A stretch of 64,000 nucleotides of DNA from the NCBI GenBank assembly GCA_963812885.1, contig CAWEWZ010000002.1, positions 744,001 through 808,000 of the forward strand. The letters run 5' to 3'. The stretch comes from Bog-756 sp963812885 (GTDB lineage: Bacteria > Actinomycetota > Acidimicrobiia > Acidimicrobiales > RAAP-2). Positions 9,971 through 20,309 of the stretch are shown one piece after another. A program made the translations under genes and the position numbers. Every line of letters begins with the position of its first letter. The stretch's first letter is position 1. The notes under the pieces are model-generated. The model was given only the letters and a program-made list of their open reading frames with translations. It was not told where the DNA came from and did not search any database.

Positions 9971-10024
9971 TTGAAACCACCGACCACGTCCCGGCCCCGG
10001 CCGGCCGATCACCCGGAGGTTCCA

Positions 10025-10186
10025 ATGACCGTCACCACCGACGACACCCTGCCCGACCCCGGGGCGCAGCAGCCGCCCGCCGGTGCCGACAGGAAGCCGA
10101 GCCCACTCGACGGAGCCGTCCCGCTGGTGGAAGAAGACCTGCTGGTCGAAGACGTGTCCATCGACGGCATGTGCGGCGTCTACTAG
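10025..10186 (+). CDS. mftA: Mycofactocin precursor peptide
   Basis: Ribosomally made precursor of 53 residues. The C-terminus IDGMCGVY is the diagnostic MftA tail. The last two residues, Val-Tyr, are oxidatively decarboxylated and cross-linked by MftC to form the core of the redox cofactor. The acidic leader (PLVEEDLLVEDVS) before the tail is the MftB-binding part. The ATG at 10025 has a good ribosome site (GGAGG, 5 nt upstream). It stands directly before mftB and mftC. Confidence 0.95.
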   Translation: MTVTTDDTLPDPGAQQPPAGADRKPSPLDGAVPLVEEDLLVEDVSIDGMCGVY

Positions 10187-10227
10187 CACCGGCCCGCGTT
10201 CGTCGACCCGAGACGGCACCGCACCCG

Positions 10228-10536
10228 ATGCCCCCGACCCCGCCGGCCACCGTGGCCGTCCCGTTCGACGGGTCGCGCCCGTGGACCCTCCACCCGCAGG
10301 TCTCCCTGCGCCCGGAGGCCTTCGGCGCCCTGGCCTACCACTTCGGCACCCGCCGGCTCTCGTTCCTCAAGAGCCGGACCCTGCTGGCCGTGGTCGAGTC
10401 GCTGGCCGACCAGCCCACCGGCCACCACGCCTGCGCCGCCGCCGGGGTGACGGCCGCCGAGATCGGCACCTACGAGCGGGCCCTGGCCACCCTGGCCGCG
10501 TCGGGGATGATCTGTCCGAGGGAGGCGCCGACATGA
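10228..10536 (+). CDS. mftB: Mycofactocin precursor-binding chaperone
   Basis: Small RRE-type peptide chaperone of 102 residues that presents MftA to the radical SAM enzyme. Conserved features are SRPWTLHPQVSLRPEAFGAL, AYHFGTRRLSFLKSRTLLAV and the C-terminal winged helix ending ATLAASGMICPRE. The ATG at 10228 was chosen because the family begins shortly before the SLRPE strand; an upstream extension to 10171 is open but unlike the family. The stop overlaps mftC (ATGA). Confidence 0.9.
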   Translation: MPPTPPATVAVPFDGSRPWTLHPQVSLRPEAFGALAYHFGTRRLSFLKSRTLLAVVESLADQPTGHHACAAAGVTAAEIGTYERALATLAASGMICPREAPT

Positions 10537-11779
10537 CCCTGGTCGACGACAGGAACAGATCCGGCGCCCCGGAAACGGGGACGGCCACGACAGCCGGTCG
10601 CCTGGTCGACCGGTTCGAGCGCGGGCTGGACGCTCCCATCTGTCTGACCTGGGAGCTGACCTACGCCTGCAACCTGGCCTGTGTGCACTGCCTCTCCAGC
10701 TCGGGCCGTCGTGACCCCGATGAGCTCACCACCGCCGAGTGCAAAGCGCTGATCGACGAATTCGAGCGCATGCAGATCTTCTACGTGAACATCGGCGGCG
10801 GCGAGCCCACGGTGCGGGCCGACTTCTGGGAGCTGGTGGACTACGCCACCGACCATCATGTCGGCGTCAAGTTCTCGACCAACGGATCGCGGATCACCGC
10901 CGGGGTGGCCGAGCGACTGGCCGGCAGTGACTACGTCGACGTCCAGATCTCCCTCGACGGCGCCACCGCCGCCGTCAACGACGCGGTCCGCGGGGCCGGA
11001 TCGTTCGCCACTGCGGTCACGGCCATGGAACGGCTGGCCGCGGCCGGATTCGTCGGCTTCAAGCTGTCGGTGGTGGTCACCCGCCACAACGTCACCCAGC
11101 TCGATGCCTTCAAGTCGCTGGCCGACGGCTACGGGGCCCAGCTCCGGCTGACCCGCCTGCGACCGTCGGGCCGGGGGGCCGACGTGTGGGACGAGCTCCA
11201 TCCCACCGCCGGGCAGCAGCGGATCCTCTACGACTGGCTGGTCGGCCGGGGCGAGGACGTCCTGACCGGCGATTCCTTCTTCCACCTGGCCGGCTACGGC
11301 GAGGCCCTGCCCGGATTGAATCTCTGCGGGGCGGGCCGCGTGGTCTGCCTGGTCGATCCGGTCGGCGCCGTGTACGCCTGCCCCTTCGCCATCCACGACC
11401 AGTTCCTGGCCGGCAACGTGCGCTCGCCCGGCGGCTTCGCCGGGGTCTGGCGCCACTCGGAACTCTTCCACGAGCTGCGGCGGCCGCAGAGTGCAGGGGC
11501 ATGCGGATCGTGCGGGCAGTACGACGCCTGTCGCGGCGGTTGCATGGCGGCGAAGTTCTTCACCGGTCTCCCGCTCGACGGGCCCGACCCCGAATGCGTC
11601 CTCGGTCACGGCGAGGACTCGCTGGCCGCCCGCGGACCGTCGACGCCGCCCCGGCCGGCGCCCGATCACTCGCGGGGTACGCACGGCGGTCACCGGTCGC
11701 CCTCCTCCCCCGACGGCCCGACCGGGCCTGCGACGAGAGCCCGCTGGCCTCCTTCGAGCCTGGCCCCACCCCCGGCTGA
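10533..11779 (+). CDS. mftC: Mycofactocin radical SAM maturase
   Basis: Radical S-adenosylmethionine/SPASM enzyme that decarboxylates the C-terminal Tyr of MftA and forms the Val-Tyr cross-link. The SAM cluster motif is CNLACVHC (CxxxCxxC) near residue 47. The NIGGGEP motif and KFSTNGSRI follow. The SPASM cysteines are in GRVVCLVDPVGAVYACPF and GACGSCGQYDACRGGC, followed by AAKFFTGLPLDGPDPEC, a strong MftC signature. The frame breaks near 11675, probably from one lost G in a G-run. After correction the tail reads ACDESPLASFEPGPTPG to TGA 11779; a CxESPL-type end is characteristic of MftC. The ATG overlaps mftB. Confidence 0.93.
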
Positions 11780-11782
11780 GCC

Positions 11783-13764
11783 ATGCCCAGCCTGGTCGAA
11801 CCGGTGGCGGTGGGCAGCTCGACGGCACCCTCACGGGTCGTGTTCGGACCTCACGAGACCAACCTCGGACGCGGTCGCGCCATCAGCGACCGCCACGTCG
11901 CCTACTACCAGGCCCGGGCGGCGGGGGGTGCCGGCGTGGTGGTCACCGAGACGGCGTCGGCCCACCGGTCGGACTGGCCCTACGAACGCGCCCCGCTGGC
12001 CGAACTGTGCGGGCCCGGGTGGTCGGCCGTGGCCGGGGCCTGCCACCCCCACGGCACTCTGGTGCTGGCCGGGCTGGGTCACAGCGGCAGCCAGGGGTCG
12101 AGCGCCAATTCGCAGTCGGTGATGTGGGCGCCGTCGCCGGTGGCCGACGTGATCAGCCGCGAGATGCCGGTGGCCATGGAACCGTCGGACATCGATGCGC
12201 TGGTCACCGCCTTCGGGAACGCCGCCGGCCGGGCGAAGGCGTCCGGGCTCGACGGTGTGGAGATCGATGCCGGGTCCTATTCGCTCCTCCGCCAGTTCCA
12301 CTCCGGGCTCACCAACCTGCGGTCCGACCGCTACGGATCCGATCGCCTGGCCCTGACCACCTCGGTGCTCGAGGCCGCACGGGCCGCGCTCGGCCCCGAC
12401 GGCCTGCTGTCCATCCGGCTGTCCTGCGACGAGCTCGCCCCCTGGGCCGGGGTGACTCCCGAACACGCCGGCCACCAGGTTTCCGCCCTCGCCGACCTGG
12501 TCGACCTCATCGTGGTGGTCCGGGGCGGGCCGTTCTCGACCTCCGCCTACCGTCCCGACGCCCACGCCCCGGCTGGCTTCAACTCCGAGCTGTGCCGGGC
12601 CATGCGAGAGGCGGCGGCCGGCCGGGCCGCCGTCGTCCTGCAGGGCAGCGTCGTCGACCCGTCGATGGCCCAGCGGGCCCTGGACGACGGGATCGCCGAC
12701 CTGGTGGAGATGACCCGGGCCCAGATCGCCGACCCCCGCCTGGTCACGCTGGTGCGCCAGGGGCGGCCGGACCGGGCCCGGCCCTGCATCCTGTGCAACC
12801 AGGCCTGCCACGTCCGGGACCCCCGCAATCCCGTCGTGAGCTGCGTGGGGGAACCCCGCAGCGGGTACGAGACGGTCGAGCCCGCGGTCGAGGGAACCGA
12901 TCCCGTGCAGCCGGGAGGTACTGATCGTCGGGCGCGGGCGTGGCCGGGCTCGAGTGCGCCCGGGTGCTGTCGGCGCGGGGCCACCGGCCACGGGTGGTGG
13001 AGCGGTCCGGCCGGGCCGGCGGGGCGTTGCGTGACCGCCGCGGTCGGCCCCGGTCGCCAGCGCCTGGCCGGTTTGGTCGAGTGGCTGATCGCCGAGTGCC
13101 GCACCCAGGGGGTCGAGATCGAGACCGGGGTCGAGGCCTCGACCACCGACCTCGACACCGCCCGCCGCGCCGGCGTCGAAGTGGTGCTGGCCACCGGGTC
13201 GCGATCGGTCGCCGGTGGCCGTCCCCGTGGACGGGTCGTGTCCGGTGGTCGACCCGCTGGTCCTGTTGGCCGAGGGACCCGGGCTGCTCCCGGACGGACC
13301 GGTGGTGGTGCTCGACCCGGTCGGCGGTCCGGTGGGTGTGGGGATGGCCGAGTGGCTGGCCGACGGCGGTCGACAGGTGGCGCTGGTCAGCCAGGACCAG
13401 GTGGCGGGAACCCTCCTGTCCATCACCGGCGACCTGGCCGACGCCAACACCCGGTTGCAGCGGGCGGGGGTGGACCGCGAGCTGCGGGCCGTGCTCAGCG
13501 AGGTACGGGACGGGCAGGCCCACCTCGAAGACGTGTGGACGGGCGAACGTCGCACCGTCCCGTGCGCCGCGCTGGTCGATTGTGGACCCCGGTTGCCCGA
13601 GGAGTCCCTCTGCGCTGTCGCGGCCGGGCACGCTGCGGGCCGGGGACTGCGTGGCGCCGAGGAGCGTGCTCGAGGCCGTGCTCGAGGGTCGCCGGCTGGC
13701 CATGGCCATCGCCGGTGGCCCCACCGCGTCGCGGATGCCGGTTGCCGCCGGAGTGGAACCGTGA
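11783..13764 (+). CDS. FadH/OYE-type NADH:flavin oxidoreductase, mycofactocin-associated, copy 1
   Basis: About 660 residues built like 2,4-dienoyl-CoA reductase: an FMN TIM barrel (residues 1-350), a 4Fe-4S site and an FAD/NAD(P)H domain. The barrel opens with RVVFGPHETNLGRG and contains GLDGVEIDAGSYSLLRQF. The cluster ligands are in CILCNQACHVRDP with a further Cys in PVVSCVGEP. The C-terminal domain begins GAGVAGLECARVL and ends GDCVAPRSVLEAVLEGRR. Frame changes are needed near 12925, 13040, 13210 and 13640. At 12930 an extra G in GTCGGGCGCGG explains the loss of the GxGxxG motif. It starts 3 nt after mftC and is probably coupled to it. Electron acceptor and substrate are unknown. Confidence 0.82.
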
Positions 13765-14594
13765 GCGACGGGAGACCGACCGGTCGCCCGGGACGGGTGT
13801 CGGGCAAGGTGGCCTTCATCACCGGCGCGGCCCGCGGCCAGGGGCGGAGCCACGCCGTGCGGCTGGCCCACGAAGGAGCCGACATCATCGGGGTCGACCT
13901 GTGCGGCGACCTCGACACCATCCCCTACCCGCTGGCCACCGAGGCCGACCTCGACGAGACGGTCCGACTGGTGGCCGAGGCGGGCGGGCGCATGGAGGCG
14001 GCACCGGTGGACGTGCGCGACCCCGATGCGCTGTCGGCCGCCGTCGGCAAGGGCGTGGACCGCTTCGGGGGGCTCGACATCGCGGTGGCCAACGCCGGGG
14101 TGTGCACCATCCAGCGCTGGGACGAGCTGACCCCGGCGGTGTGGGACACGGTCATCGGGATCAACCTGACCGGGACCTGGAACACCTGCGTGGCCGCCCT
14201 CCCCCACCTGATCGACTCCGGCGGCGGTTCGCTGATCCTGATCAGCTCGGTCGCCGGCCTCAAGGGCCAGCCCTTCCTGGCCCCCTATGTGGCCTCCAAG
14301 CACGGGTTGGTGGGCATCATGCGTTCGCTGGCCAACGAGCTCGCCTCCCGGCACGTTCGGGTCAACTCCATCCACCCCACCGGCGTCGACACACCCATGC
14401 TGGTCGGCCTGTCGGGCCTGACCGAGCGCATCGAGTCGAGTCCGGACACCGGCTCGATCTTCCTCAACTCACTGCCCGTGGACGTCATCGCCCCCGATGA
14501 CGTGAGCGACGCCGTCCTCTATCTCTCGTCGGCCGAGTCGCGCTTCGTGACCGGCCTCACCCTGACCGTCGATGCCGGATCGACGGCCCGGTGA
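13761..14594 (+). CDS. Mycofactocin-coupled SDR family oxidoreductase 1
   Basis: Short-chain dehydrogenase of 277 residues, intact. The Rossmann motif is TGAARGQGRSHAVRLA. After the second strand is the long insertion IPYPLATEADLDETVRLVAE, typical of SDRs that carry a non-exchangeable NAD and hand electrons to mycofactocin. The NAG motif is VANAGV, the catalytic Ser is in LILISSVAG and the YxxxK is YVASKHG. The GTG start overlaps the stop of the OYE gene. In this cluster it is the likely alcohol dehydrogenase whose electrons load the cofactor; the alcohol is unknown. Confidence 0.9.
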   Translation: MSDGRPTGRPGRVSGKVAFITGAARGQGRSHAVRLAHEGADIIGVDLCGDLDTIPYPLATEADLDETVRLVAEAGGRMEAAPVDVRDPDALSAAVGKGVDRFGGLDIAVANAGVCTIQRWDELTPAVWDTVIGINLTGTWNTCVAALPHLIDSGGGSLILISSVAGLKGQPFLAPYVASKHGLVGIMRSLANELASRHVRVNSIHPTGVDTPMLVGLSGLTERIESSPDTGSIFLNSLPVDVIAPDDVSDAVLYLSSAESRFVTGLTLTVDAGSTAR

Positions 14595-14609
14595 CCACCG
14601 GGTGAAGCG

Positions 14610-16597
14610 ATGAGCACCGGCACCCGGTACCGCCATCTGTTCAACCCGCTCCGGATCGGGCCGGTCACCGTCCCCAACCGGATCGTGTTCTCGGCCCACC
14701 TCACCAATTACGCGGCCGACGGACTGCCCACCGAGCAGCACGCCGCCTACTACGGGGCCAGGGCGGCCGGCGGCGCCGGTCTGATCATCACCGAGGAGCA
14801 CTCGACCCACCGGACCGACTGGCCGTACGAGAAGCTCATCCACGGATTCAACCCCGAGGTGGTTGCCGGATACCGCCGCATCACCGAGCGCGTCCACGCC
14901 CACGACGTGCCCATCTTCGCCCAGATCAACCACAACGGCGGCCAGGCCTCCAGCATGTACTCGCGGCTGCCGGTGTGGGCCCCCAGCCCGGTGCCCGACC
15001 CCCTCTTCCGCGAAGTGCCCAAGGCGGTCGAGCCCCACGAGATCGACGAGATCATCGACGGGTACGCCACCGTGGCCGGGCGCTGCATCGAGGGCGGCTT
15101 CGACGGGATCGAGCTGCAGTGCTCCCACTCGTCGATCGTCCGCGGGTTCCTGTCCCCGGCCACCAACCGGAGGACCGACCACTACGGCGGCACCCTGGCC
15201 AACCGGGCCCGGCTCCTGTTGGAGATCGTCGATGCGGTGCGCGCCGCCATCGGGGACGACCGGGCCCTCGGGGTCCGGCTGTGCGGGGACGAGCTGATCG
15301 AGGGCGGCACCGGGATCGACGACGCCGTGGCCGTGGCCCGGATGGTCGATGCCACCGGCGAAGGTCGACTACATCAACACCTCGATCGGCGTGGCCACCG
15401 CCACCCTCTACATGATCGAGGCGAGCATGCAGGTCCCGCCCGGCTACGCCATGTTCATCCCGAGCGCCATCCGCGACGCCGTCGGCGTCCCCGTGGTCGG
15501 GGTGGGCCGTTTCAAGGATCCGCGCCAGGCCGATCGGGCCCTCGACGAGGGGCTCTGCGATCTGGTCGGGGTGGTGCGGGGCCAGATCGCCGATCCCGAC
15601 TTCGCCGCCAAGGCCCGGTCCGGTCATGCCGCTGACATCCGCACCTGCCTGTCCTGCAACCAGGAGTGCGTGGGGCGGATGGGCCTCAACCGGTGGCTGG
15701 GCTGCATCGAGAACCCGGGGGCCGGACGCGAGTCGGTCTCCCTCGCACGCCCCACCCGGCGCCGCTCGGTGGTGGTGGTGGGCGGCGGACCCGGCGGTCT
15801 GCAGGCCGCGGTCACCGCCGCCGAACGGGGGCACCGGGTGATCCTGTTCGAACGCCACGACCGGCTCGGCGGGCAGGTGCAGGTGGCGGCGTCGGTTCCC
15901 AGCCGGGCCGAGTTCCTCGACATCACCCGCAACCTGGTCGTGGCCGCCCGCCGCCTGGGCGTGGACCTGCGCACCGCCGAGCACGGCCACCCGGGCGACG
16001 GTCGAGGCCGAACGGCCCGACGTGGTCATCGTGGCCACCGGGGCCCGTCCCTCCCGACCGTGGTGGGCGGGCGATCATCCGCGGGTGGTGGACGTGCGCG
16101 ACGTTCTCGAGGGGCGGGCCGAACCCGGGGGTCGGGTGGTGGTGGTCGACGAGCTCGGGTTCCATCAGGCCACCTCCACGGCGGAGCTGCTGGCCGACCG
16201 GGGCTGCCAGGTGGAGATCGTGACCAACGGCATGGTGGTGGCCCAGGACCTCGGGATCACCCTGGACATGGAGACGTGGAACGTGAAGGCCCACGCCAAG
16301 GGCATCGGGCAGAGCGTCGACCTGGTGCCGATGGCCGTCCGCCCGATCGACGGCGGAGACGGGTCCGACCACGGAACCGGTGGCGTCGTCCTCAGCCTGC
16401 AGCACCACCCGACCGGTACCGACCAGGAGCGCCAGTGCGACTGGGTGGTCTGTTCGGTCCACCAACAGCCCGAGGACGAGCTCTGGCGTGAGCTCAGGGA
16501 CGGCCCCGTCCCCGCCCACCGCATCGGGGACTGCCTGGCCCCGCGCCGGGCCCACGCCGCGGTGATCGAGGGCCACCGGGTGGCGGTGTCCCTGTGA
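14610..16597 (+). CDS. FadH/OYE-type NADH:flavin oxidoreductase, mycofactocin-associated, copy 2
   Basis: Paralogue of the copy at 11783, about 662 residues with the same FMN barrel, 4Fe-4S and FAD/NAD parts. The barrel starts NPLRIGPVTVPNRIVFSAH and includes GFDGIELQCSHSSIVRGFLS. Cluster ligands are CLSCNQECVGRMGLNRWLGC. The nucleotide domain starts VVVVGGGPGGLQAAVTAAER. Frame changes lie near 15360 and 16000. Its stop overlaps the GTG of the next gene. Two different OYE proteins flanking an SDR suggest they act on successive intermediates or donate electrons to different acceptors; this is inference. Confidence 0.87.
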
Positions 16598-17673
16598 CCG
16601 GCGGCGATCCCCTGGGTCCGGCGGCGGCCGTCGTGGTGGCCCGGGACGGGCGGCTACCGGTCGGCGCCGACGAGGCCGTGGCCGAGGCCGGAGGGGCGGC
16701 CATCGTGGTCGGATCGGGGACCGAGCCCGCCGCTCGCGCCCTGGCCGGAGCCGACCGGGCCTGGTGGGCCGACACCGGTCCGGGCCTCCGGCCCGCGTCC
16801 CTGGCCCGCCGGTTGGCTCCCGCGCTCGGGTCGGTGACGCTGGTGATCCTGCCGGCATCCGCCGACGGGCGCGATCTGGCCCCCCGGCTGGCCGCCGAGC
16901 TGGACCGGCCGCTCGTGGCCCACGCCACCGGCGCCGTCTGCCGTCCGCACCCCGGGGCCGAGGCCGGGAACCGGGTGTGGGCCACGGTGTCCCGCCTCGA
17001 CGACCGGGTGCTCCTGCCGGTGGAGGTCGACGGGCCGGCGGTCGTGACCCTGGTCCCCGGTTCCCGAGCGGCGGCCGGACCGGCGCGGACGGTCACCGGC
17101 GGATCCGTCCGCCCCCTCACCGGCATCGGACCCGACGGGCCGGGTGGGGACGCCGGTCCCGGTGGTTCCGACCCCGAGGTCACCGCTCTCCTCGAGCCGG
17201 ACCTGCACACCATGGACCTGGCCGACGCCACCCGGGTGGTGGCCGGAGGGGCAGGACTGGCGGCCGGCTGCGACGACCGTCGCGCCACCGCGCTCTTCGA
17301 CCTGCTGGTCCAGGTGGCCGCGGCCATCGGCGGGTCGGCGGGGGCCACCCGGGTGGCCACCGACGCCGGATGGACCGGCTACGAGCGCCAGATCGGCACC
17401 ACCGGGGTCACCATCGACCCCGACCTCTACATCGCCTTCGGAGTCTCGGGGGCGGCCCAGCACGTCGGCGGGCTCGGGAGTCCACGGCACATCGTCAGCG
17501 TCAACACCGACGCCTCGTCGCCGATGACGGCCATGGCCGACCTCGGCCTGCTCACCGACGCCCGGAGTCTCCTCGAGGAGCTGGGTCGGCGCTTCGGCGT
17601 GGGCCTGCCCGCCGAGGAAACGCCGGGCGGCGCCGGGGCGACGGCCGGAGGGACACCGGGCCCGGATGCCTGA
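16594..17673 (+). CDS. Electron-transfer flavoprotein alpha subunit (FixB-like), mycofactocin-associated
   Basis: FAD-binding subunit of an electron-transfer flavoprotein, 359 residues, intact. The C-terminal FAD-binding region is clear: GWTGYERQIGTTGVTI, LYIAFGVSGAAQHVGGLG and NTDASSPMTAMADLGLL. The N-terminal domain is diverged. The GTG start overlaps the upstream stop, and the 3' end overlaps the FixC-like gene by 8 nt. Together with the FixC, FixX and FixA-like genes it forms a complete quinone-linked electron relay inside the mycofactocin operon. Confidence 0.88.
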   Translation: MTGGDPLGPAAAVVVARDGRLPVGADEAVAEAGGAAIVVGSGTEPAARALAGADRAWWADTGPGLRPASLARRLAPALGSVTLVILPASADGRDLAPRLAAELDRPLVAHATGAVCRPHPGAEAGNRVWATVSRLDDRVLLPVEVDGPAVVTLVPGSRAAAGPARTVTGGSVRPLTGIGPDGPGGDAGPGGSDPEVTALLEPDLHTMDLADATRVVAGGAGLAAGCDDRRATALFDLLVQVAAAIGGSAGATRVATDAGWTGYERQIGTTGVTIDPDLYIAFGVSGAAQHVGGLGSPRHIVSVNTDASSPMTAMADLGLLTDARSLLEELGRRFGVGLPAEETPGGAGATAGGTPGPDA

Positions 17674-18977
17674 CGATCCCATCTTCGACGCCGTGGTGGT
17701 CGGGGCCGGTCCCGGCCGGGTCGGCCGCGGCCCTGGCGCTGGCCCGGGCCGGCCGATCGGTCGTCCTGGTCGAGCGCGGACCCTTCCCCGGCTCGAAGAA
17801 CGTCTACGGCGGCGTGGTCTACGGGCGTGTCCTCGACGCCATCGTTCCCGAATGGTGGGAGGAGGTACCGGTGGAGCGCTGGGTGGTCCGCCGCTCGACG
17901 ATGATGATGACCCCGACCCAGTCGCTGTCCATCGACTACCGGTCCGAGGCCTGGGGTTCGGCCCCGTTCAACGGGATGACCACCCTGCGGTCGCACTTCG
18001 ACTCGTGGCTGGCCGGCAAGGCGACCGGGGCCGGGGCCAGGTTGCTCACCTCGACGGTGGTGAGCGGGCTGGTCCGGGAAGCCGACGGGCGGGTGGTCGG
18101 TGTGCGCACCGACCGGGACGGCGCCGAACTGCGGGCCAAGGTGGTCGTCGCCTGTGACGGGGTCAACTCGTTCCTGGCCAAGGAGGCCGGGATGATGGCC
18201 CGGGCCGAGGCGTCCCATCACACCCTCGGGGTCAAGGAGGTGCTGGAGATCGCCCCCGAACAGATCAACGAGCGCTTCGGGGTCCGGGGGCACGAGGGTG
18301 TCGACATCGAGATGCTCGGATGCACCCGCGGAATCCCGGGCGGGGGTTTCCTCTACACCAACGCCGGCTCGGTGAGCGTCGGTGTGGTCCTGTCCCTCCC
18401 CCAGCTGGCCGCGTCGGGGATCCGGCCGGAGGAGCTGGTGGCCGACCTGAAGGAGCATCCCGCCATCGCCCCCTATCTGCGCGGCTCCACCCTCCGCGAG
18501 TATGCGGCCCACCTCATCCCCGAGGGCGGGTTCGACACGATGCCCCAGCTGGCCGTGGACGGCATGGTCATCGCCGGCGACGCCGCGGCCATGACCCTGG
18601 CCGCCGGCCTGTGGTTGGAGGGCGTCAACTTCGCCATCGGATCGGGATTCGCCGCCGGCCAGGCGGTTGACCGCGCCATCGCGTCGGGCGACTGCTCGGC
18701 GTCCGGGTTGGCCTCCTACCGCCGCGATCTCGAGGGACAGTTCGTGCTCGCCGATCACCGCCGTCTACGAAAGGCACCGGCCCTGGTCCTGTCGGACCGG
18801 GTCCAGCACCGCTACCCCGGCCTGATCTGCGACCTGGCCGAGGGGATGTTCACGGTGACCAACCCGGCCCCGAAGGCCGGCGGGCTCCGACTCACCCGCC
18901 ACGCGGCGGCCAAGCACGGCGTGAAGTTGCGCGAGCTCGCCGCCGACACCGTGCGCGGCCTGAGGATCTTCGGATGA
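17666..18977 (+). CDS. FixC-like ETF-quinone oxidoreductase flavoprotein
   Basis: FAD-dependent oxidoreductase of about 437 residues in the FixC/ETF:ubiquinone oxidoreductase group, expected to pass electrons from ETF to the membrane quinone. The start is MPDDPIFDAVVVGAGP. One extra G near 17718 breaks the frame inside the GxGxxG motif; after it the protein continues AGSAAALALARAGRSVVLVE and the signature PFPGSKNVYGGVVYG. Later motifs are VACDGVNSFLAKEAG and GDAAAMTLAAGLWLEGVNFA. Its end overlaps the ferredoxin gene (ATGA). Confidence 0.88.
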
Positions 18978-19348
18978 GACATCTCCGACGCCAACGGACA
19001 GAACCGGAGCGGGCCGGACCGACAGGGCGGGAGGAACTACGCCCCGGCTCCGCTCCCCAACCGTGGCGCGGCATCTCCTTCGAGGAACGGATGGCCACCG
19101 TTGACTTCCGGGTCGGGGACCGTGCCCACATCACGGTCGACTCCGATGTCTGTCGGTCGTGCACCACGAAGGACTGCGTGACCGCCTGTCCGGCCGACCT
19201 CTTCGCACCCACCTCCGACGGGGGCATCCTCTTCAACTACGAGGAGTGCTTCGAGTGCGGGACCTGCTACATGGTCTGCGACCAGGAGGGCGCCATCACC
19301 TGGTCCTATCCCGACGGCGGCCACGGCGTCGTCTTCCACCACGGATGA
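18974..19348 (+). CDS. FixX-like ferredoxin
   Basis: Ferredoxin-like partner of the FixC protein, 124 residues. Cysteines are in VDSDVCRSCTTKDCVTACPADLF written as CxxCxxxxCxxxC, and in YEECFECGTCYMVCD. The segment GTCYMVCDQEGAITWSYPDG is typical of FixX. The ATG at 18974 overlaps the FixC stop. The first 38 residues are poorly conserved and an internal ATG at 19091 (MATVDFRVGD) would give a shorter protein, but family members also have a variable head before ISFEERM. Confidence 0.87.
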   Translation: MRHLRRQRTEPERAGPTGREELRPGSAPQPWRGISFEERMATVDFRVGDRAHITVDSDVCRSCTTKDCVTACPADLFAPTSDGGILFNYEECFECGTCYMVCDQEGAITWSYPDGGHGVVFHHG

Positions 19349-20309
19349 GCGCGCCGCCGGTCGGCCCCGATGCCCCGCTGGTGGTGGCCTGCCTGAGGAT
19401 CACCGACCTCCGGCCCGAGGTGGACCCCCTCGACGGCTCGGTACGCCGGGACTGCCTGGGGCATCGGCCTCTCCGCCGCCGACGAGGCGGCGCTGGAGCA
19501 CGCCCTCCGGATCTGCGACGCGTGGTCGGGTCGACTTCTGGCCGTCGCCGTCGGGCCGGAAGCCGTCGAGCCGGTGCTGCGCCAGGTGGCGGCGCTGGGT
19601 GCATCGGTGCTGCGGGTCCCCTCGCTGCACCACGGCCTCGAGCACGGGTACCCACGGGAGCTCGGAGAGGACGAACACGAGCTGGCCCGGGTGATGGTGG
19701 CCGCCATCGGTCCCTTCGGCCCCCCGTCGGTGGTGATGTGCGGCGATCGTTCGGCGGATCGGGGCACCGGGGCCTTCCCCGCCTTCGTCGCCCACGAGCT
19801 GGGTGCGGCCCAGGCGCTGGGGCTGGTGGCCCTCGAGGTGACCGGGGCCCCCGGCGGCCACCGCGCCGCGCTCTCGGCCGAGCGCCGGCTCGACGGGGGA
19901 TGGCGCGAGCAGCTCCGGGTGCCGGTGCCTGCGGTCTGTTCGGTGGAGGCGGCCGGTGTCCGGCTGCGACGGGCATCACTGGCCGGTGTCCTGGACACCG
20001 AGGCGATGGTCGTCCCGGTGGCCGGGTCGTCCGGGGTGATCGGAGGGGACGGGCAGGGCCAGGTCCAGGTGGGTCCGACCCGGGCCTTCGCCCCCCGGAC
20101 CCGGGTGCTCCCGGCCCCGGCGGGGGACGATCCCCGACTGCGACTGCTGGCCCTCACCGGCGCACTGGTCACCCACGATCCCCCGACGGTGATCGGTCCG
20201 GTCGGGAGTGGCGAGGCCGCCGACCAGTTGATCGCCTTCCTGGTCCGCCACGGGTACCTCGACGGCCCGCCCGAACCCGACGGTTCCGGCGCGGAGGTGG
20301 AGGCGATGA
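19345..20309 (+). CDS. Electron-transfer flavoprotein beta subunit (FixA-like)
   Basis: Second ETF subunit, about 320 residues. It starts MSAPPVGPDAPLVVACLRIT overlapping the FixX stop. A one-base shift near 19455 leads to GIGLSAADEAALEHALRICD, then GRLLAVAVGP, the adenine-nucleotide region VMCGDRSADRGTGAFPAFVA and LGLVALEV. The C-terminus is FLVRHGYLDGPPEPDG. As written, no stop separates it from mftE: the frame runs straight on through ATG 20306. All neighbouring junctions are ATGA or GTGA overlaps, and TGA 20307-20309 exists in the +1 frame, so a missed base is possible. The end given assumes that. Confidence 0.75.

Noticed and set aside
10470..13921. Very long antisense open frames across the mycofactocin genes
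   Set aside because: They are shadows produced by high GC content: no conserved motifs, Arg/Pro/Gly-rich composition.
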